DNA of 64,000 bases. Source: Lingula anatina. Lineage: Eukaryota > Brachiopoda > Lingulata > Lingulida > Lingulidae. Where the stretch lies: contig NW_019773692.1 in assembly GCF_001039355.2 (NCBI RefSeq), forward strand, positions 112,760 to 176,759, in the 5' to 3' direction. This document shows positions 37,057 to 49,929 of this stretch, piece by piece. A program made the translations under genes and the position numbers. The first letter of the stretch is position 1; every line of letters begins with the position of its first letter. The notes under the pieces are model-generated. The model did no database searches. It saw only the letters and a list, made by a program, of their open reading frames with translations, and had not been told where the DNA came from.

Positions 37057-40000
37057 ATGTCGACCGTGTATAATAAGATGGCTGGGCAACTGGTAATGGT
37101 ATTCTTCATCACCAACTGTGTCCTGAATTCAGCCAGCGGTCAGGATTTACAGAGCGTTGCAGCTTGTGACAGGTTGGTACGTAATATATTCAAGGAGAGC
37201 CTTGAAGTTTCGACACTTCCAAGGATAGGGATATAGCAAGAAAGAGTCCCAATTAAGTTGTCTTAAACTTTGTGTGATTGTAGAAATGTCAGCGGTAGTG
37301 ATTCTAACATGTTATCTATCACTGTTCCCTGCCCCCCCCCCCCCACCACCCCCAGGGGGAAACTTAGATCTTTTGGCAATTATCATCACGGGTGTAAGAA
37401 CTTCAGGCAAGTGCGTTTTCATATATGCAGGCCGGTCTACAACGACAAAACGGGTTTTTCGAAAATGTGCATGCGGTTTTCCATCACCTGAGAAATATGA
37501 CACAATTGCAACCAGTGGGTATCAGTAGCAAGAAAGTGGACACGAACCGCTGTTATCATCTTTCTAACTGCTTCTTATTATATTCTTATATCTCAGTCAA
37601 ATTTACTGCGACGGACCCTTACTTGCTGCCATGCAAAATGCGAGAATATATGAAGATTCCAAGACATTTGTTGACTTAAAGATGAAAGCTAGCCAAGGTA
37701 GGTGAAACAATAAGCACTTGGGTTTTATGTGACTGATGTATTTCAGCCTTTAGATTTACACTACAGTGTGGTCTTTGTTTTGTGCTCGATATTGCCAGAT
37801 AGTTGGAATTTGTATGAAAACAACCGTCGACTTTTTTACACCAGAAAAAGTCAGCCCATCACTGGCTATGTAAATAATCCCTTTCGATATGGTTATTGTT
37901 GATCTCGATATAACTGCTGCGAATTCTTCTATTGTTTGCAAAGTTAAACAAATCCACAAACAAAAACACGCACACAAACACAATGATAGAATGTACTCAC
38001 ACAAAGACACGAATGTCACAGAATGCCACTTTTGAAACGTCTGTTCGACTACAAGACAAGCAATAGTGCTGACGCTCGTTGGCTTAAAGGTATGCCCTTG
38101 ATCTTAAAACGCAGTCAACTGCACAGTCTTTACCGTATATATCAGCTACAGCTCAGGCCAGTAAACGACTTTTTTTTGCGGTGTATTTTGAGAAAAATGG
38201 CAAATTTGACACTAAAAATGTAAAATTAAATCCTGCAGTGGGCCTGCATACGTTTACAACGCTGAAAGATTTTTCTCTATACCTTCTCTATGTGGCATCA
38301 TCCGATACAAGATAAATCCCGTCGAAACTGATGCCGTTTTCTTCCCAACTTTTAGAGATCATACTACAGGCCTTTGCTGACCTTGGGAAGAGGAATTTGA
38401 CCAAGAGGGATGCGGAAGATTTCAGAAATAAGTACTTCGAAGGTCCGAACCTAGAATTCGAAGACTGGACTCCAACTGACTGGAGAGAGAAGTATGATAT
38501 AGTTTCTTCATTATGACAAGAGTTATCTCCTTCATCTGTGACTTTCAATAAAGCGGCGACCGTTTTCCAAATAAGTATTCTACATACTCGTTATGATATC
38601 TATTTTGATATTGATACAAATAAGAGTCTCAAACCGTGGCTTTGGCTCGGGCTCAGTTTATACGCAAGAGTAGGGACCGCAGATGAATGTATTGCAATAT
38701 ATAACTTTTAAACTAAATTGTTGGCTAACCAGGACCAATGGTAATTCAGTATATTCTGCTCAAATGAAGTGTCACCTAGACAGAAAAAAGTTTAGTGCCA
38801 GTTGTCACATTATATATATTTTTATACTCTGAATTGAAATATCCGAGTTAGACAGAATTTTGGCTGAAATTTCTGTTGTGGAAATGCCTGTAGAGCTACA
38901 TGTATGTATGTCTATTCCACCAAATTAACAACATGATAAATAGGGAGAGGGCAGGAGCCAGTTGGAAGTTTAGGTTCAAACTCGAATAACAAGCAATTTT
39001 TTTAAATTTCATAGGAAGAAAAAAATAAATATAATACTAGACGTACAGAGTAAAATCCGGTTTAGATTTAATTTACCGGCCCCTTACTGGATAAAGCAGA
39101 ACATTCACTCTTTTCAAACATCTGTTTCTTCCAGTCCAGCCTTCCTCAGCAAAATCAAAGACAGCAAGTTACGGACCTGGGGTCTCGAGTTGCATAAGCT
39201 GTGGAAAGTTCTCGGAAGAAAGGTACCCAGAAGCCACTACCCGAACAAGGGTATAGCCGATGAACGAAGGGCTACCTTGACCTTTGAAACATTTGGAACG
39301 TTTGCCATGCTTGGCCAAATTTTAGTGTTCCTATGTAAATAACTTAATTGTCCATTGTGATATAAACAGTTTTTTTTTTTTTTTTGGCGTTTGTTCCTGT
39401 GACATAAGTGTACCTTATAGGCCCTACTGATGGGAAATGTTTACAGGGTAGGTAGAAGGACTGGCCAAGATTTCGTTGTCAGCAGTTAGATCTGACACAG
39501 GTGGACGTTAACTTTACCTGAAGTCGCAAATCGACAGTTTCACCACAGTATTCAATATAACTCCGGATATATACTGTAAGAACAGAAACATGCTAAGCAA
39601 TATAGGGCCTTCTGGGGGAATATCCTTAAAGCGCTGTAGCTCTATAGAAAATGAAGATATTCTCTACAGGTAATTGTTGTCAGAACAAACTGTGTTTCAG
39701 ATCAGTGATGATGTAAGGGTAAACCAGTCCAGATACTCGCTGATTTACGTACCCGAACCCTTTATTATTCCAGGCGGCAGATTCCGGGAATTTTACTACT
39801 GGTAGGTTCAGTCATATTCCAGGTGATTCTTTGAGAATAACATAGCCTATAAATATGGTTCTGTTTTTTTCATAGCTTCATCACATTTCAAATAAATACT
39901 ACGTTCTATATTTAATAGTGTCACAATGTTAACATCTTTTCCTGCGTCTCTTCTCCTCAGGGATTCCTACTGGGTCGTTAAGGGTTTGTTGCTGTCTGAA

Positions 40001-40730
40001 ATGACACGCACTGTGAAGGGGATGATAAAAAACTTTCTCAAGTTCGTTGACGAGTAAGTTTATAGTATCACGGCTGATTGACTTCATGTATGTAAGCTCT
40101 ATGGCATTTATTTGAATACGTCAACATCATCGATAGGTAGACCATGAAGTCGAATCATTTCAGCTCACGCAGCTTCAATTTATTGTGTTAGGAATTGCAA
40201 TCGTATTTCTCTGACGCAAGAAGATTACCTATCAATATAAAAAACAGTACAATTTTCTTTCTTAACGTATATTTTTAAGCAGAATTCCACCTGAAGGTAA
40301 TTTCATTCTTGTCATAAGCACTGTTGAGTTTGTGTTGGATTTGATTACAACGTCTATATCATTACATGTATCAAGCCTCTATTTCTCAGGTACGGTCTAG
40401 TCCCCAATGGCGGACGTGTGTACTATACAAGGAGAAGTCAGCCTCCTTTTCTCATTCCCATGATGAAGCTCTACTATGACAAAACGAAAGACCTGGCTTT
40501 CATTCGTGAAACAGTGGACAGTCTCGAAAAAGAGTATTATTTCTGGATAAATAACCGCACGGTAGATGTCGCTAGAAACAACCAGACCCACCGTGTAGCG
40601 CGCTACGCTGTGGAAATTGGGAAACCTAGGTAATTAGTGGTTTCTCTTGAAACATTTTAAAAAACAATTTCTCTGACATAAACTACAACACTGAATCTTT
40701 GATAATATAAAAGTGCACCCCTCTCCCTAT

Positions 40731-40773
<43 letters not shown>

Positions 40774-43088
40774 TTTGGGGGGGGGGGGGTGAAAATATAC
40801 ACGGGCCATTATTATATTTTAAAAATCTCCAGAATCCAACGTTTTTACTTAGTTATACTTTGTTTCACTATCAGACCGGAGTCCTACCGAGAAGATATGG
40901 AAACTGCAAGAACCAAGACTGATGCAGGTACGTTGGATTTCAATTTTTTTCCTGAAAAATGATTCATTATACCCTTTTAGTTCACCCAACATAGATAAAT
41001 TGTGATGCAGAGAAGACATTTTTCGGCCGAAAGAGTGCCCCCTCACGAAACCCCTGCATACAGGCTTGAGACATCTGCAAAACGTGTACGTCCTCAAAAG
41101 TACAAAACTGTACACGCACGTTCAGCGTGTTTTATCATTATGTCATGCGTACTTGGGTAACGTCGGGAAAACTGTGTGGTCTATGATGTTGTAACTTATG
41201 TTGCTTTGCGAGGGGTGTGCCAGACAATAAAGCTGATTGCATGGACTACGCCTTAGCAAGAATCCCTGCTGAGATAGATCGATCCTTCTAGACCTACAGC
41301 TTCTATTCTGAACACAGCCTATGTTATTATACATGTATATACACGCAATGCCAGTGTTGTATCTCTACGTCATTCAGGTTCCAAGGCTGAACTCTACTCT
41401 CATATAGCGTCAGCAGCTGAGTCTGGCTGGGACTTCTCTTCACGCTGGATGAGGTCGGGTTCGATGAGTCTTAGTGACCTTCAAACCAAGGATGTTATTC
41501 CTGTAGACCTCAACGCCATTCTCTGTTATAACGAACGGATTTTAGCAGAGTTTTATGGGTTGTTAGGTAAGGTTCCCAACCTGTTACACTAAACTATTCA
41601 CTCTTCCCACTCTATGAATACACATATAAAGATGTGACCATTACTTGCCCGTATTCATTTTTTTAGTGTCATTATTTAAAAAAACATGAATTTCGAAAGT
41701 AAATTTATTTTGGAGAAATGATCGGTTGAATCTACGTTGTGTAAACTCATTCTTATCATTTAACTACATGTAGGTGTGTAGAAGCGTGTAGGAATCTCAC
41801 CCCTTCTGCTTAAAAAAATGCCCCCCCCCCCCCCCCACTCACTGCTGTGTAATCTTTTTTTTATTATAATATGCTGTTCACTACGGGCAGGATATACACA
41901 CGCCGTTTCTATGTACGAAACCGTGGTTTCAAAGTGGTTTTGATTTAGTTACCAATGAACCAAAACTCCACTAATAAGTGGACAACTTTACTTAGGAAAC
42001 GCATCCAAGCAAGCAGACTTTTTACACAAAGCGATGACCAGAAGACACGCCATGAACACGCTGTTCTGGGACGATACACAGGGGGCGTGGTTTGACTATG
42101 ATAGACGTGCCGGTGCTCTGCGAACAACTTTCTACACCTCTAATGTGTTCCCGATGTATTTTGGTTGTTATGGTAACGATGATGGTACAGACAAGGTGAC
42201 GATGGAGAGAAAAGTACTGCAGTACTTAAAGGTATTCCTGAGTCCTGCTGTGATTCCCAATCAGCTTAAACATGTTGAAGTGCAGTAGCAATGATACTCT
42301 TAAAACACACTAATCGATTAAGATGTCTATAAATATAAGTCACAGGGACGGCTTGGAGGGAGGGAACGGCAATATATCACAGTGGCGTTTTTTTCTAAAA
42401 GGTGTGTTATAGTAGGTGTCTGCCATTGAGCAACACAAAGCTCTTAATATCATTATTTGCAAACACAGACTGTTAACATATTCCTAAAAAGTAGACATAC
42501 TCGTTATCTTTATTAAGAGATATATTTTCATATTCCAGAACAAGCACGTGTTGGACATGCCGGGGGGAGTACCGACCTCTCTGATCAACTCCACACAACA
42601 GTGGGACTATCCCAACGCCTGGCCGCCATTACAAGATGTCACCATCCAGGCCCTGTCCTCTAGCAGTCTGCAGGAGGCTAAGGATATAGCCAGGAATATC
42701 AGTCAGAGGTTTCCCTACCACCCTCTCTGGTTCATTCAGAACAGATGATCCGAGTACTAACTGATCCGCCGACTAAATATGGTCGACCACTCTTCAAAAG
42801 AGATGCCGCTGATTCCCGATGGTCTCCCCGCTTCTACACACGCCATTAAACGGATTAAATCCCGGCTCCGAGGTTTAATTGCTAGGTCCCTGCAGAGACG
42901 GCGCGTGTAGAGGTGGAGAGACCACCAAGAATCAGCGGCATCTCTTCCGATGTGTGGTCAGCCATATTTTGTCGGAGGGTCAGTTAGTACTCGGATCACC
43001 TGTTTTGAATGGGGCCTCTAAGTTACTTATTTGATAAGATTATCGGCAGACACTTAAGGAAAATAAAATCTCTCTCGTTCTCTCTCAT

Positions 43089-43144
<56 letters not shown>

Positions 43145-44377
43145 GTAACTGTCAAACTGCATTTGGCTCAGTTGATTCATACGCCAAGCCTAACCAATTT
43201 GATGCTAAAAGCCTAACAAATATCACGTTTCCACTTCAGATGGATACTTACCAATTGGCGGACGTGGAGTCAACCAGGACCAGCACAGGGGCACATGTAC
43301 GAAAAGGTTGGTAGGGCATCGTGGACTATGTTGAATTAGAAACGGCACATATACTTGTTGTCGTAATAAAACCATCTGTTAGATAAAAAGTTGTTAAGTT
43401 GTCTGTAGTACATTAAGTCCATTAAGGTAGAAGAATTCATAATTTATTGAGGTTTTGTTTATTAATTCTAATTTAAAATAAAGTTGCGGTAAACCATTCA
43501 TCAAGAGTACATAAAATAAAAACTATTTAAGATTGTAAGTGTGCCCAGCTCTATAAAAAAACTAAAGATAACAAGGCCTATTTCCTTCCAGTATGACGCC
43601 CGTATAGAAGGACTGCCAGGCAGAGGGGGCGAGTATGACGTACAAGTAGGTGGTGTTCACATGACGTCACAGATATAGCCTAATGCAGCCCAATGCAAAC
43701 GTGCAATAACCTTAAACATATCAACCCGACAAAGTTTTTTGTTTGTTCTTGTTTGTACGGATGCATGCTTATATAGATTTGACATCTGACATATGATTCA
43801 CTTCTACAACATCAACAAGTGCTCACTTCTTCGTCCAAATCCCCCCCCCCCCCCTGCGTAGGGCGTACAGAGGCAGCTATAAGATCCATCTAACTGACCT
43901 CTTCCCTGCGGTCAGTTTGATTGGCGAGTTAAATTTAAATCAAACTTCGCGGACTGTCAAGTCCGATAAAGTTAAATGTTATGGTTTTGCTTCATAGCCT
44001 TGTATCCTCAATAAACAAGATTGACCGACTTCACAATTTACGGAAGTGTACAGAGTCTGTATAAATAGACCTTACCAATCTTGACACGATCTCTTATTAT
44101 GGACATTTGGGTGGTCAATAAACAAGATGGCGCGCATGAGATCTGAAACTTAGGCTATATTTGGCAATGGTTGCATCAAATGTTTCTATCATTCTTGCAG
44201 ATAGGATTTGGTTGGACGAATGGAGTGGCGATGACGCTGTTGGAGAAGTATGGGGATATCTTACACGCAGACTCAGATGTGACATCCGGTAGCTGGTCGC
44301 CTGCAACGTGCATCCGTATTTTGTCACTTGTTGGAATTCTGATTGTAACCGCGAAGTTGACCTTTCACCGCAGCTAA
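37057..44377 (+). CDS. TREH: Trehalase, glycoside hydrolase family 37, complete
   Basis: Hydrolyses trehalose to two glucose molecules, outside the cell or at the cell surface. Exons: 37057-37172, 37597-37697, 38356-38491, 39135-39222, 39701-39801, 39961-40053, 40390-40629, 40875-40927, 41378-41566, 41996-42231, 42539-42708, 43240-43306, 43592-43645, 44201-44377; 1821 nt, 606 residues, phases consistent. A signal peptide (QLVMVFFITNCVLNSASG) is followed by IYCDGPLL near 41. GH37 signatures are PGGRFREFYYWDSYW (about 171-185, split over two exons) and QWDYPNAWPP (about 472). SGWDFSSRW (Asp near 328) and YEKYD (Glu near 529) align with the acid and base of the family. GFGWTNG is near 550. The C-terminus is hydrophobic (LSLVGILIVTAKL), consistent with a GPI-anchor signal or membrane tail. 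ATG 37057 was chosen because it gives the signal peptide; a second ATG seven codons on would also serve. Confidence 0.96.
38547..38552 (+). terminator. Intronic AATAAA after trehalase exon 3
   Basis: Reading past the exon 3 donor (GAA|GTATGA) adds seven codons and reaches TGA at 38514-38516. AATAAA follows about 30 nt later. A prematurely polyadenylated mRNA would encode only about 125 residues, without catalytic motifs. Confidence 0.35.
40729..40790. repeat. (TTTA)n followed by a G homopolymer
   Basis: About twelve TTTA units then a run of ten or more G lie in the intron between trehalase exons 7 and 8. A C homopolymer of similar length occurs at 41821-41836 and another at 43842-43853. Confidence 0.9.
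42733..43011. mobile_element. Inverted-repeat element in a trehalase intron
   Basis: A 279-bp near-palindrome. The left arm starts CATTCAGAACAG..GATCCGAGTACTAACTGA; the right arm is its complement, ending CTGTTTTGAATG. The arms of about 100 bp pair imperfectly (AGAGATGCCGCTGATTC and complement) around a short CCCGGCTCCGAGG centre. It begins 24 bp after the exon 11 donor. It is probably a foldback element or MITE and has no ORF of its own. Confidence 0.8.
43085..43143. repeat. (CT)n(CA)n compound microsatellite
   Basis: TCTC repeats pass directly into about eighteen CA units in the intron before trehalase exon 12. Confidence 0.95.
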
Positions 44378-44738
44378 TGTGTGGATTGTGGAACAATGTT
44401 ATATAACTTCCATTTCTCGAGATGAACACTTAACTACAGACTTGACATTTAATATGGAATATTTTTTTCGAAATAATTTTTTATCAGTTTTTTCCTATTT
44501 TGCGGACTGATAAATGAAAATAAGGATTAAAATCGTGTTTTAATAACTTTAAATTATCTATTTGATGTCATTGTGACATCAGTTCATTAATGGAATTCGC
44601 CAGAGAAACAAACAAAAACACATTGCCTATTCTATGTCATACGACTCCCATTAAAAGAGATATTTTGGATCTCCATATTTTCCAAATTATCGTCCGTAAA
44701 AGGGTAATACGCTCCACAAAAGACCCTCATGTCAGTTG

Positions 44739-45455
44739 CTAGTCACAGTAATGGTCGTTGTTACGCCTGGCCTCTTCGTGGCTGTTACCAGCGCTCTCAA
44801 GCGGCAAGGCATTTCTTGAGGGTAGGTTTTTAGAGTTCAATCTGGAATAGCATTCTAGGCATCGGTCTGAAATTGTCCAATCTGGTCCAGTTTTGTTGTA
44901 GGACATGTAGGCAGTTGATTGGTGAGTAATGGTCTACCGAAATATTGTCTATGTGGTTCAAATGTGGCGATTTTGATGACCAGGGTAGCTGCTCATCCCC
45001 TTGGTTCTGTAAGTTATCTGCTATTAAAAGTGCTCTGTGTGAACCTGCAACCTCATCGTACAACCTAGAATTGTTCCTAAGGTGCCCCCTATCAAATGAT
45101 AGTCAAGTGGTTCCGAGATCATCCCTTTATTTGATCTGGTTCAGGTTTTCGTCGATGACTACCATTGGTGTTTTGGCACCAATGTGGAATCTACTCCAAA
45201 TACTGACGCTGTCAATCACCCTTGTCACTTAAGACCCGGCATATGCTTCGTCGTAGGCCTCTTCTGGATATCTGTAAACTCTGTTTTGACTAATTGGGCG
45301 TTACAGGTGAAACCTGACCTCAATAAAGAAAGCCACGCAGTTTCAGTGTTCTACCCAGAATCGTTCATGACCCCCAATTCATTAGAGAAACAGACGACGA
45401 TGTTTTGTTGTATACAGTGGGTACCTCGGAGGTCATTAGGTGTTCTTACCTGCTA
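44739..45455 (-). pseudogene. Degenerate Tc1/mariner-type transposase
   Basis: Minus-strand fragments align by eye with the catalytic domain of Tc1-like DDE transposases. They read in order: a RYPEEAYDEAYAG piece, SVSIWSRFHIGAKTPMVVID (usual GGSVMVWAG...TPLVVIDG), NQIK, then LPWSSKSPHLNHIDNI (usual LPWPAKSPDLNPIEHLW) and an ending like RRNNDHYCD where GGHTNY is usual. Stop codons and frame changes interrupt it (for example between AYAGS and VTRV). The N-terminal DNA-binding part and terminal repeats were not found, so the copy is inactive. Confidence 0.75.
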
Positions 45456-46792
45456 AAACCAGTTTGGTGTTCGCTAAGGGCTTTGAAAAACGCATTTTAG
45501 TGGCAATTTATCCCTCGTTCTGAAGTGTTTTTTGTTTAGTTGCAGCAGCGTATCCCGAAAGACAGTGGGTCCTGTACCCTGTAGGTAAAATGTTGATACA
45601 TTGGGGGTCACCTCTGTGTAGGTACATCAGTCTGGGCATTACTCTATAAAACTGTGGGGACCGTTCCGTTTGGCGCTATGATCTGTCTGGTGATGTCTGT
45701 CTTTTTCGCGCCATTCTGCCTTAGATTAACAAATTTGTAATGCACTTCTTGACTCATCTTACGCACTGCAAAATTGGCCGCTTGCATGCAAAATTTCAAA
45801 TTTTTCTATGCAGTAGTTGCTGAAATATGGATACTTTTTTGACAGAACCAAGCTTTGCCTAAGCCAAGCTTTGATCAGCCCAAAGGAACACTATCCAATT
45901 AAATCACTTCAAATTACACAGTGTAGCAGCGCAACATGCATGAAAGTCAGTTAATTGGTAGTGACACACATGACTGCATACTTTTACATTCACAAATCTT
46001 ATATGAAATCGGAGTTTTTTTTAAAAAAGAACGTATTTTTACCTAGGTATACCTTCGAAACTGAAATATTCCATATTAAATGTCAAGTCTGTATTTGGAC
46101 TGGTAATAACCTTAAATTACGTTGCAGGAGGGACTCCCTCCCAGTAATTGAATCAATTTATGCGGCCGTCCCGGGGGTGGGGGCTCCGATAAGGTGACAT
46201 TTCTACGTCATAACCAGGCTATTAAGATGTCAATCACTAAAATGGCACGTAACAGAAAAGTGTACCTCACGATATGGAAAGGACTTGAGGACTTGAGTGC
46301 GTCATAGCTACGAGCCATAGGGCCTATGTGTTACTAATGCTAGTTTTTGTTGATTCCTTCGCCTTTTTAATTTTTCACAAGTAAGTGTGATATGTTCACC
46401 CCACCCAAGGTGTGTTTACTTTGGCTGTGAGTAAAGATCGGGATCATCGGTTTTAGATAACATGGATGATTTGAGAAAGTGACTGCCCGGACTTACTCAA
46501 GGATATATACTGTTGATCTTCTACGTGGAAAACTGTAATTTTTGTCAGTATTGGTCTTGCTCTGATGAACAAGTTTACAAACGAACACACATGCTTCGCG
46601 CTTGAAACTTTATTTGCCATTGAGGTCGTAGTTGTAACTGGGTACATATAACTGTGTTACATTTTGTAAATCATGTTACTGGTTGTAACGTGGGAACTGA
46701 ATACATGTAACTTTTATTTTTAATAAAATTCAATTTTGGTTGATATATTGTCGAGTACCAAGTGATCTGATCAATGAAGTCTTAATGTTCAT
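45456..46792. other. Intergenic, no gene recognised
   Basis: AT-rich sequence without convincing exons. TTTATT at 46713-46718 reads as AATAAA on the minus strand, 75-80 nt past the stop of the next gene, and is its likely polyadenylation signal. Confidence 0.5.
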
Positions 46793-49273
46793 TTACCGAC
46801 GACGGGGGAAAGTAAGCATCTCTCTCCCGTTTATCTTACTGGTTTCCTGATCAAAGTCGTACAGCCCGTAACTCTGTCCTTCTCCATAGATGTCGCTGTA
46901 GACTCGCAGGCCTGACACGTAAAAATGGCCGCCTGCATAGGAATTGGGATCTTGTGTCTCGTAGTGAATCAGAACCATGTCCTTGGTCCCATATTCCAGT
47001 CCAGTCTGAATATATAAATCCATGTACTAGTATATGAGGCAGCTTCTTCTTTTTCGACAAGAATGTCATAAGAATTAATACAAAAACACTAAATAATAAT
47101 GATATTAAAACATAAATGTATGGGCCCTCCAGCAATAAAAGACATAAACATATAGATTGTGACAGCGCCACAACTTTGTGAATTCTAATTTTGAACAGCG
47201 CCACTGTCCTGTAACAGTTTTGAATTCTGTATATATCACATGTACGTCTTACCAGTGACTGGTATTCTCCATACAAAATGTGTCCTCCTGCTCCCACAGT
47301 GCCGGTGTACCTAGAACTGTTGATGGAGGTTTCTTTCATAATCTCTAGAGCCCAGCCGTAATCGTAGAGAGCCGCACGTTTATAAAACCGGCTTTTGTGG
47401 CCGTCAGTTTCTGAGTAACAATTAGAATAAACCACCAAAACTTGGTATGAAACAAAGACATGTTAGTGCACCCGCAAGGTGTGTCGAATCTTTAATCTAC
47501 AGATCTGCTGGAATAAACTAAGCATAATACTAAAAGAAGCAAGGGGGCAATTAGTTTTCTGAGTGACAAATTGTAACAGATAATTGCAGTGAAATGAAGA
47601 CATGTGACAGGCATACCTTAACCCTGTGGTGAACTTTGACAGTATAGAACTGCTACAATTAAATAAGTTATATATATGCTATGTATAAAATGCTATGTTG
47701 TATTTTCTACCCATCATTATCCTGAACTTGGTTTCCGTGTGCAGACAAAAGGGGTGGAACAGTAGGTTGCTGCCCTCCAAGGTCACTCGCCCGTCCAGAA
47801 GGTCAAGGTCAGTAATGGTGGACATATCAAACCCATACTCTGTAAAGTATTGGAGAGCTTTCTTGCCTTCTTCTATGATACTCTGGTTGCTGTAAAAATG
47901 ACATCTACATTTGTCAACATTGTACGTATTCTTTGTCGGACACCACAGCTGCTGCATGAGCATTTATTGTCAAATATTTTGTCAACGTTGTTCGTGTTTT
48001 TTCGAACACCAACCAATATTGATATCTAAGACCAAAGTGGCACTTTACTGAATTCCACACAAGTCATTTGAAATTTATAAGCGGTTCTGAAAAGATATTG
48101 GTTTAACATTAAAAAATAAGCCGTAAATTAAGCTCCATTTGATAAATTTCGGTCTAAAACCTGAAAATACTATGAAAAAATAAAATTGATGTGCTGGCAG
48201 CAATGGAATAAATGATGACAAAACAACGCAAAAATACAGAAAAACACTCATCCACTTCAAGCAGTATTTCCTAGAAAACAGATTGATTTTCAATCCTATG
48301 CCGGTTGACAGAAGGGAAAAAAGCGGGCATGTTTAAGTTTTTCTAAAAATGAACATGCAGGTTTCATTCAGAGTAAATTTCACCCTGATAAGAATTATTC
48401 ACTGTAAGGTGTTTTTATCATTGAGTCAAAATTAATTATATTTTGGTTGAATGCTGTATGTGGAAACTACCACACAATTCCAATATGGTGGATGTCAATC
48501 AACAATTGTTGAAAGAAAGTTTTGTGATCATATTTGCAGCATACATTATTTTCTAATGCAGGGCTCTGCTAAAGTGAAATATACTATTACTGCATACGAT
48601 GCATACTTTGCAACCTTTCATTAAAAATTATTCATGAGCATTTAAATTATTTCAATTAATTTCAGTTAATTTTTTTTTCTCTTTTTAGGGGGAAGGGCCA
48701 TTTAAGATCTTTTAAAATAAGGATATGGCATTCTTCTTTAATATAACCACAGGCCACATAGGCACATACAAGACTTAATTAACACACCAAAAAATACGAA
48801 TTTTCCCTCTCACTACCCGGCTATAGCAAGTACTTACTCCACTCTTCCAGCACATTTTTGGTGGTGTGAAAACTGTTCAAAATCCTGGTAAATGCCATTA
48901 AATATCCCATCCATGACGAAGATAAACGTGTGATCGTATACCCCCAGCTCTGGGCCATCAATGCTACATTGGTTAGTGTTATGTCGGTGAAGCCAATCAA
49001 AGTGGTTGGCATCCACAGCAGGGGCGCTCAAAACTACCAACACGAGGCATACGCTTCTGAAGCTAAACATTGAAAAAATGTAATTATGTACGCGGATATT
49101 CCCGTAAGCCTTAATGTTGTAAAATAAAAGTAGATGTTTGCAGATTTTCTGCGAAATGCTTACTTGTAGAGACAAAATATTGCAAAACGTAAAATACTAC
49201 ATTCACAATTTAAAAAATCGGAAACATTTGTGAATGACGAAAACAAGGTTGCATCCAGTACTTACTGTGGCAT
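46793..49273 (-). CDS. Secreted protein of unknown family, about 258 residues
   Basis: Five minus-strand exons with agreeing phases: 49266-49273 (ATG CCA CA), 48838-49056, 47711-47889, 47253-47410, 46793-47005; 777 nt including TAA. The N-terminus MPQSVCLVLVVLSAPAVDA is a clear signal peptide. An alternative start inside exon 2 (MFSFRSVCLV) gives an equally good one. The mature chain has few cysteines (NQCSIDGP, HHQKCAG, HPFCLH) and no membrane segment. It is rich in Tyr/Gly/Asp with beta-like stretches (TLEGSNLLFHPF, YTGTVGAGGHILYGEY, GGHFYVSGLRVYSDIYGEG) and has a basic tail (PRRR). The repeated aromatic/Gly strands suggest a lipocalin- or ependymin-like beta sandwich, but no motif fixes this. 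The family was not recognised. Confidence 0.75.
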
Positions 49274-49672
49274 CTTTTCAGTCGAGTATACTGTTGGTGA
49301 CTCTTGCTGATTGTTAATGTTCCGCGCTCGCTTTCTACGTCGCGTGTCTCCTTGTGAATGACTGCAGCAACATATATACACCTGCAATAAAGCGACACGT
49401 GGTCTATTTCTACTGCTATATCTATTTTATGGGCTTGCGCATGTGCAACGATTTCCGTTGACATATAATAACCTTGTGGAAAGTTGGTTTGAGCAAAAAG
49501 ATGATGCTTATCCACTAATTGGATGCTCCAAGATGCAATGGCATTTTTTCTGGATACAACGAGACTTTCATTAGTAATGATTTTAATGATGATCTTACAT
49601 TCATTTTAATCACTGTTATTTTAAGTTGTGTTTATCAAATAAAAATTAAAATGTTGAGGTGACAGAGGCCCT

Positions 49673-49832
49673 GTTCACAACCAAACCAAGCGAAATCAAA
49701 GTGGTCGACCCACTTGAAAGCTTGCCGCTTAATCCCCGCGGGGAATTTATTCAGTGTCTCTTAGGAGGATCACGCGGCAAAGCTTTCAAGTGGATCGACC
49801 ATATTTGATCCGTTAGTCAACAGGTTGTGAAT
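49673..49832. mobile_element. MITE-like inverted-repeat element family B
   Basis: About 160 bp with ends GTTCACAACC and GGTTGTGAAT. Long inner arms pair (GTCGACCCACTTGAAAGCTT with its complement GCTTTCAAGTGGATCGAC) around CCCCGCGGGG. No ORF. Confidence 0.8.
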
Positions 49833-49929
49833 GTAGGCAGAGACAGCACGGGTTTTGCTGGGGGGTGGGGGGGTAGGGGTGGGGGGAGAAATTAGGGGTG
49901 GCTCGGGAGGCGGGCACGATGATAAAGGT

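Noticed and set aside
44945-45456. Plus-strand frames of 90-95 codons
   Set aside because: They are the antisense shadow of the minus-strand Tc1-like transposase relic.
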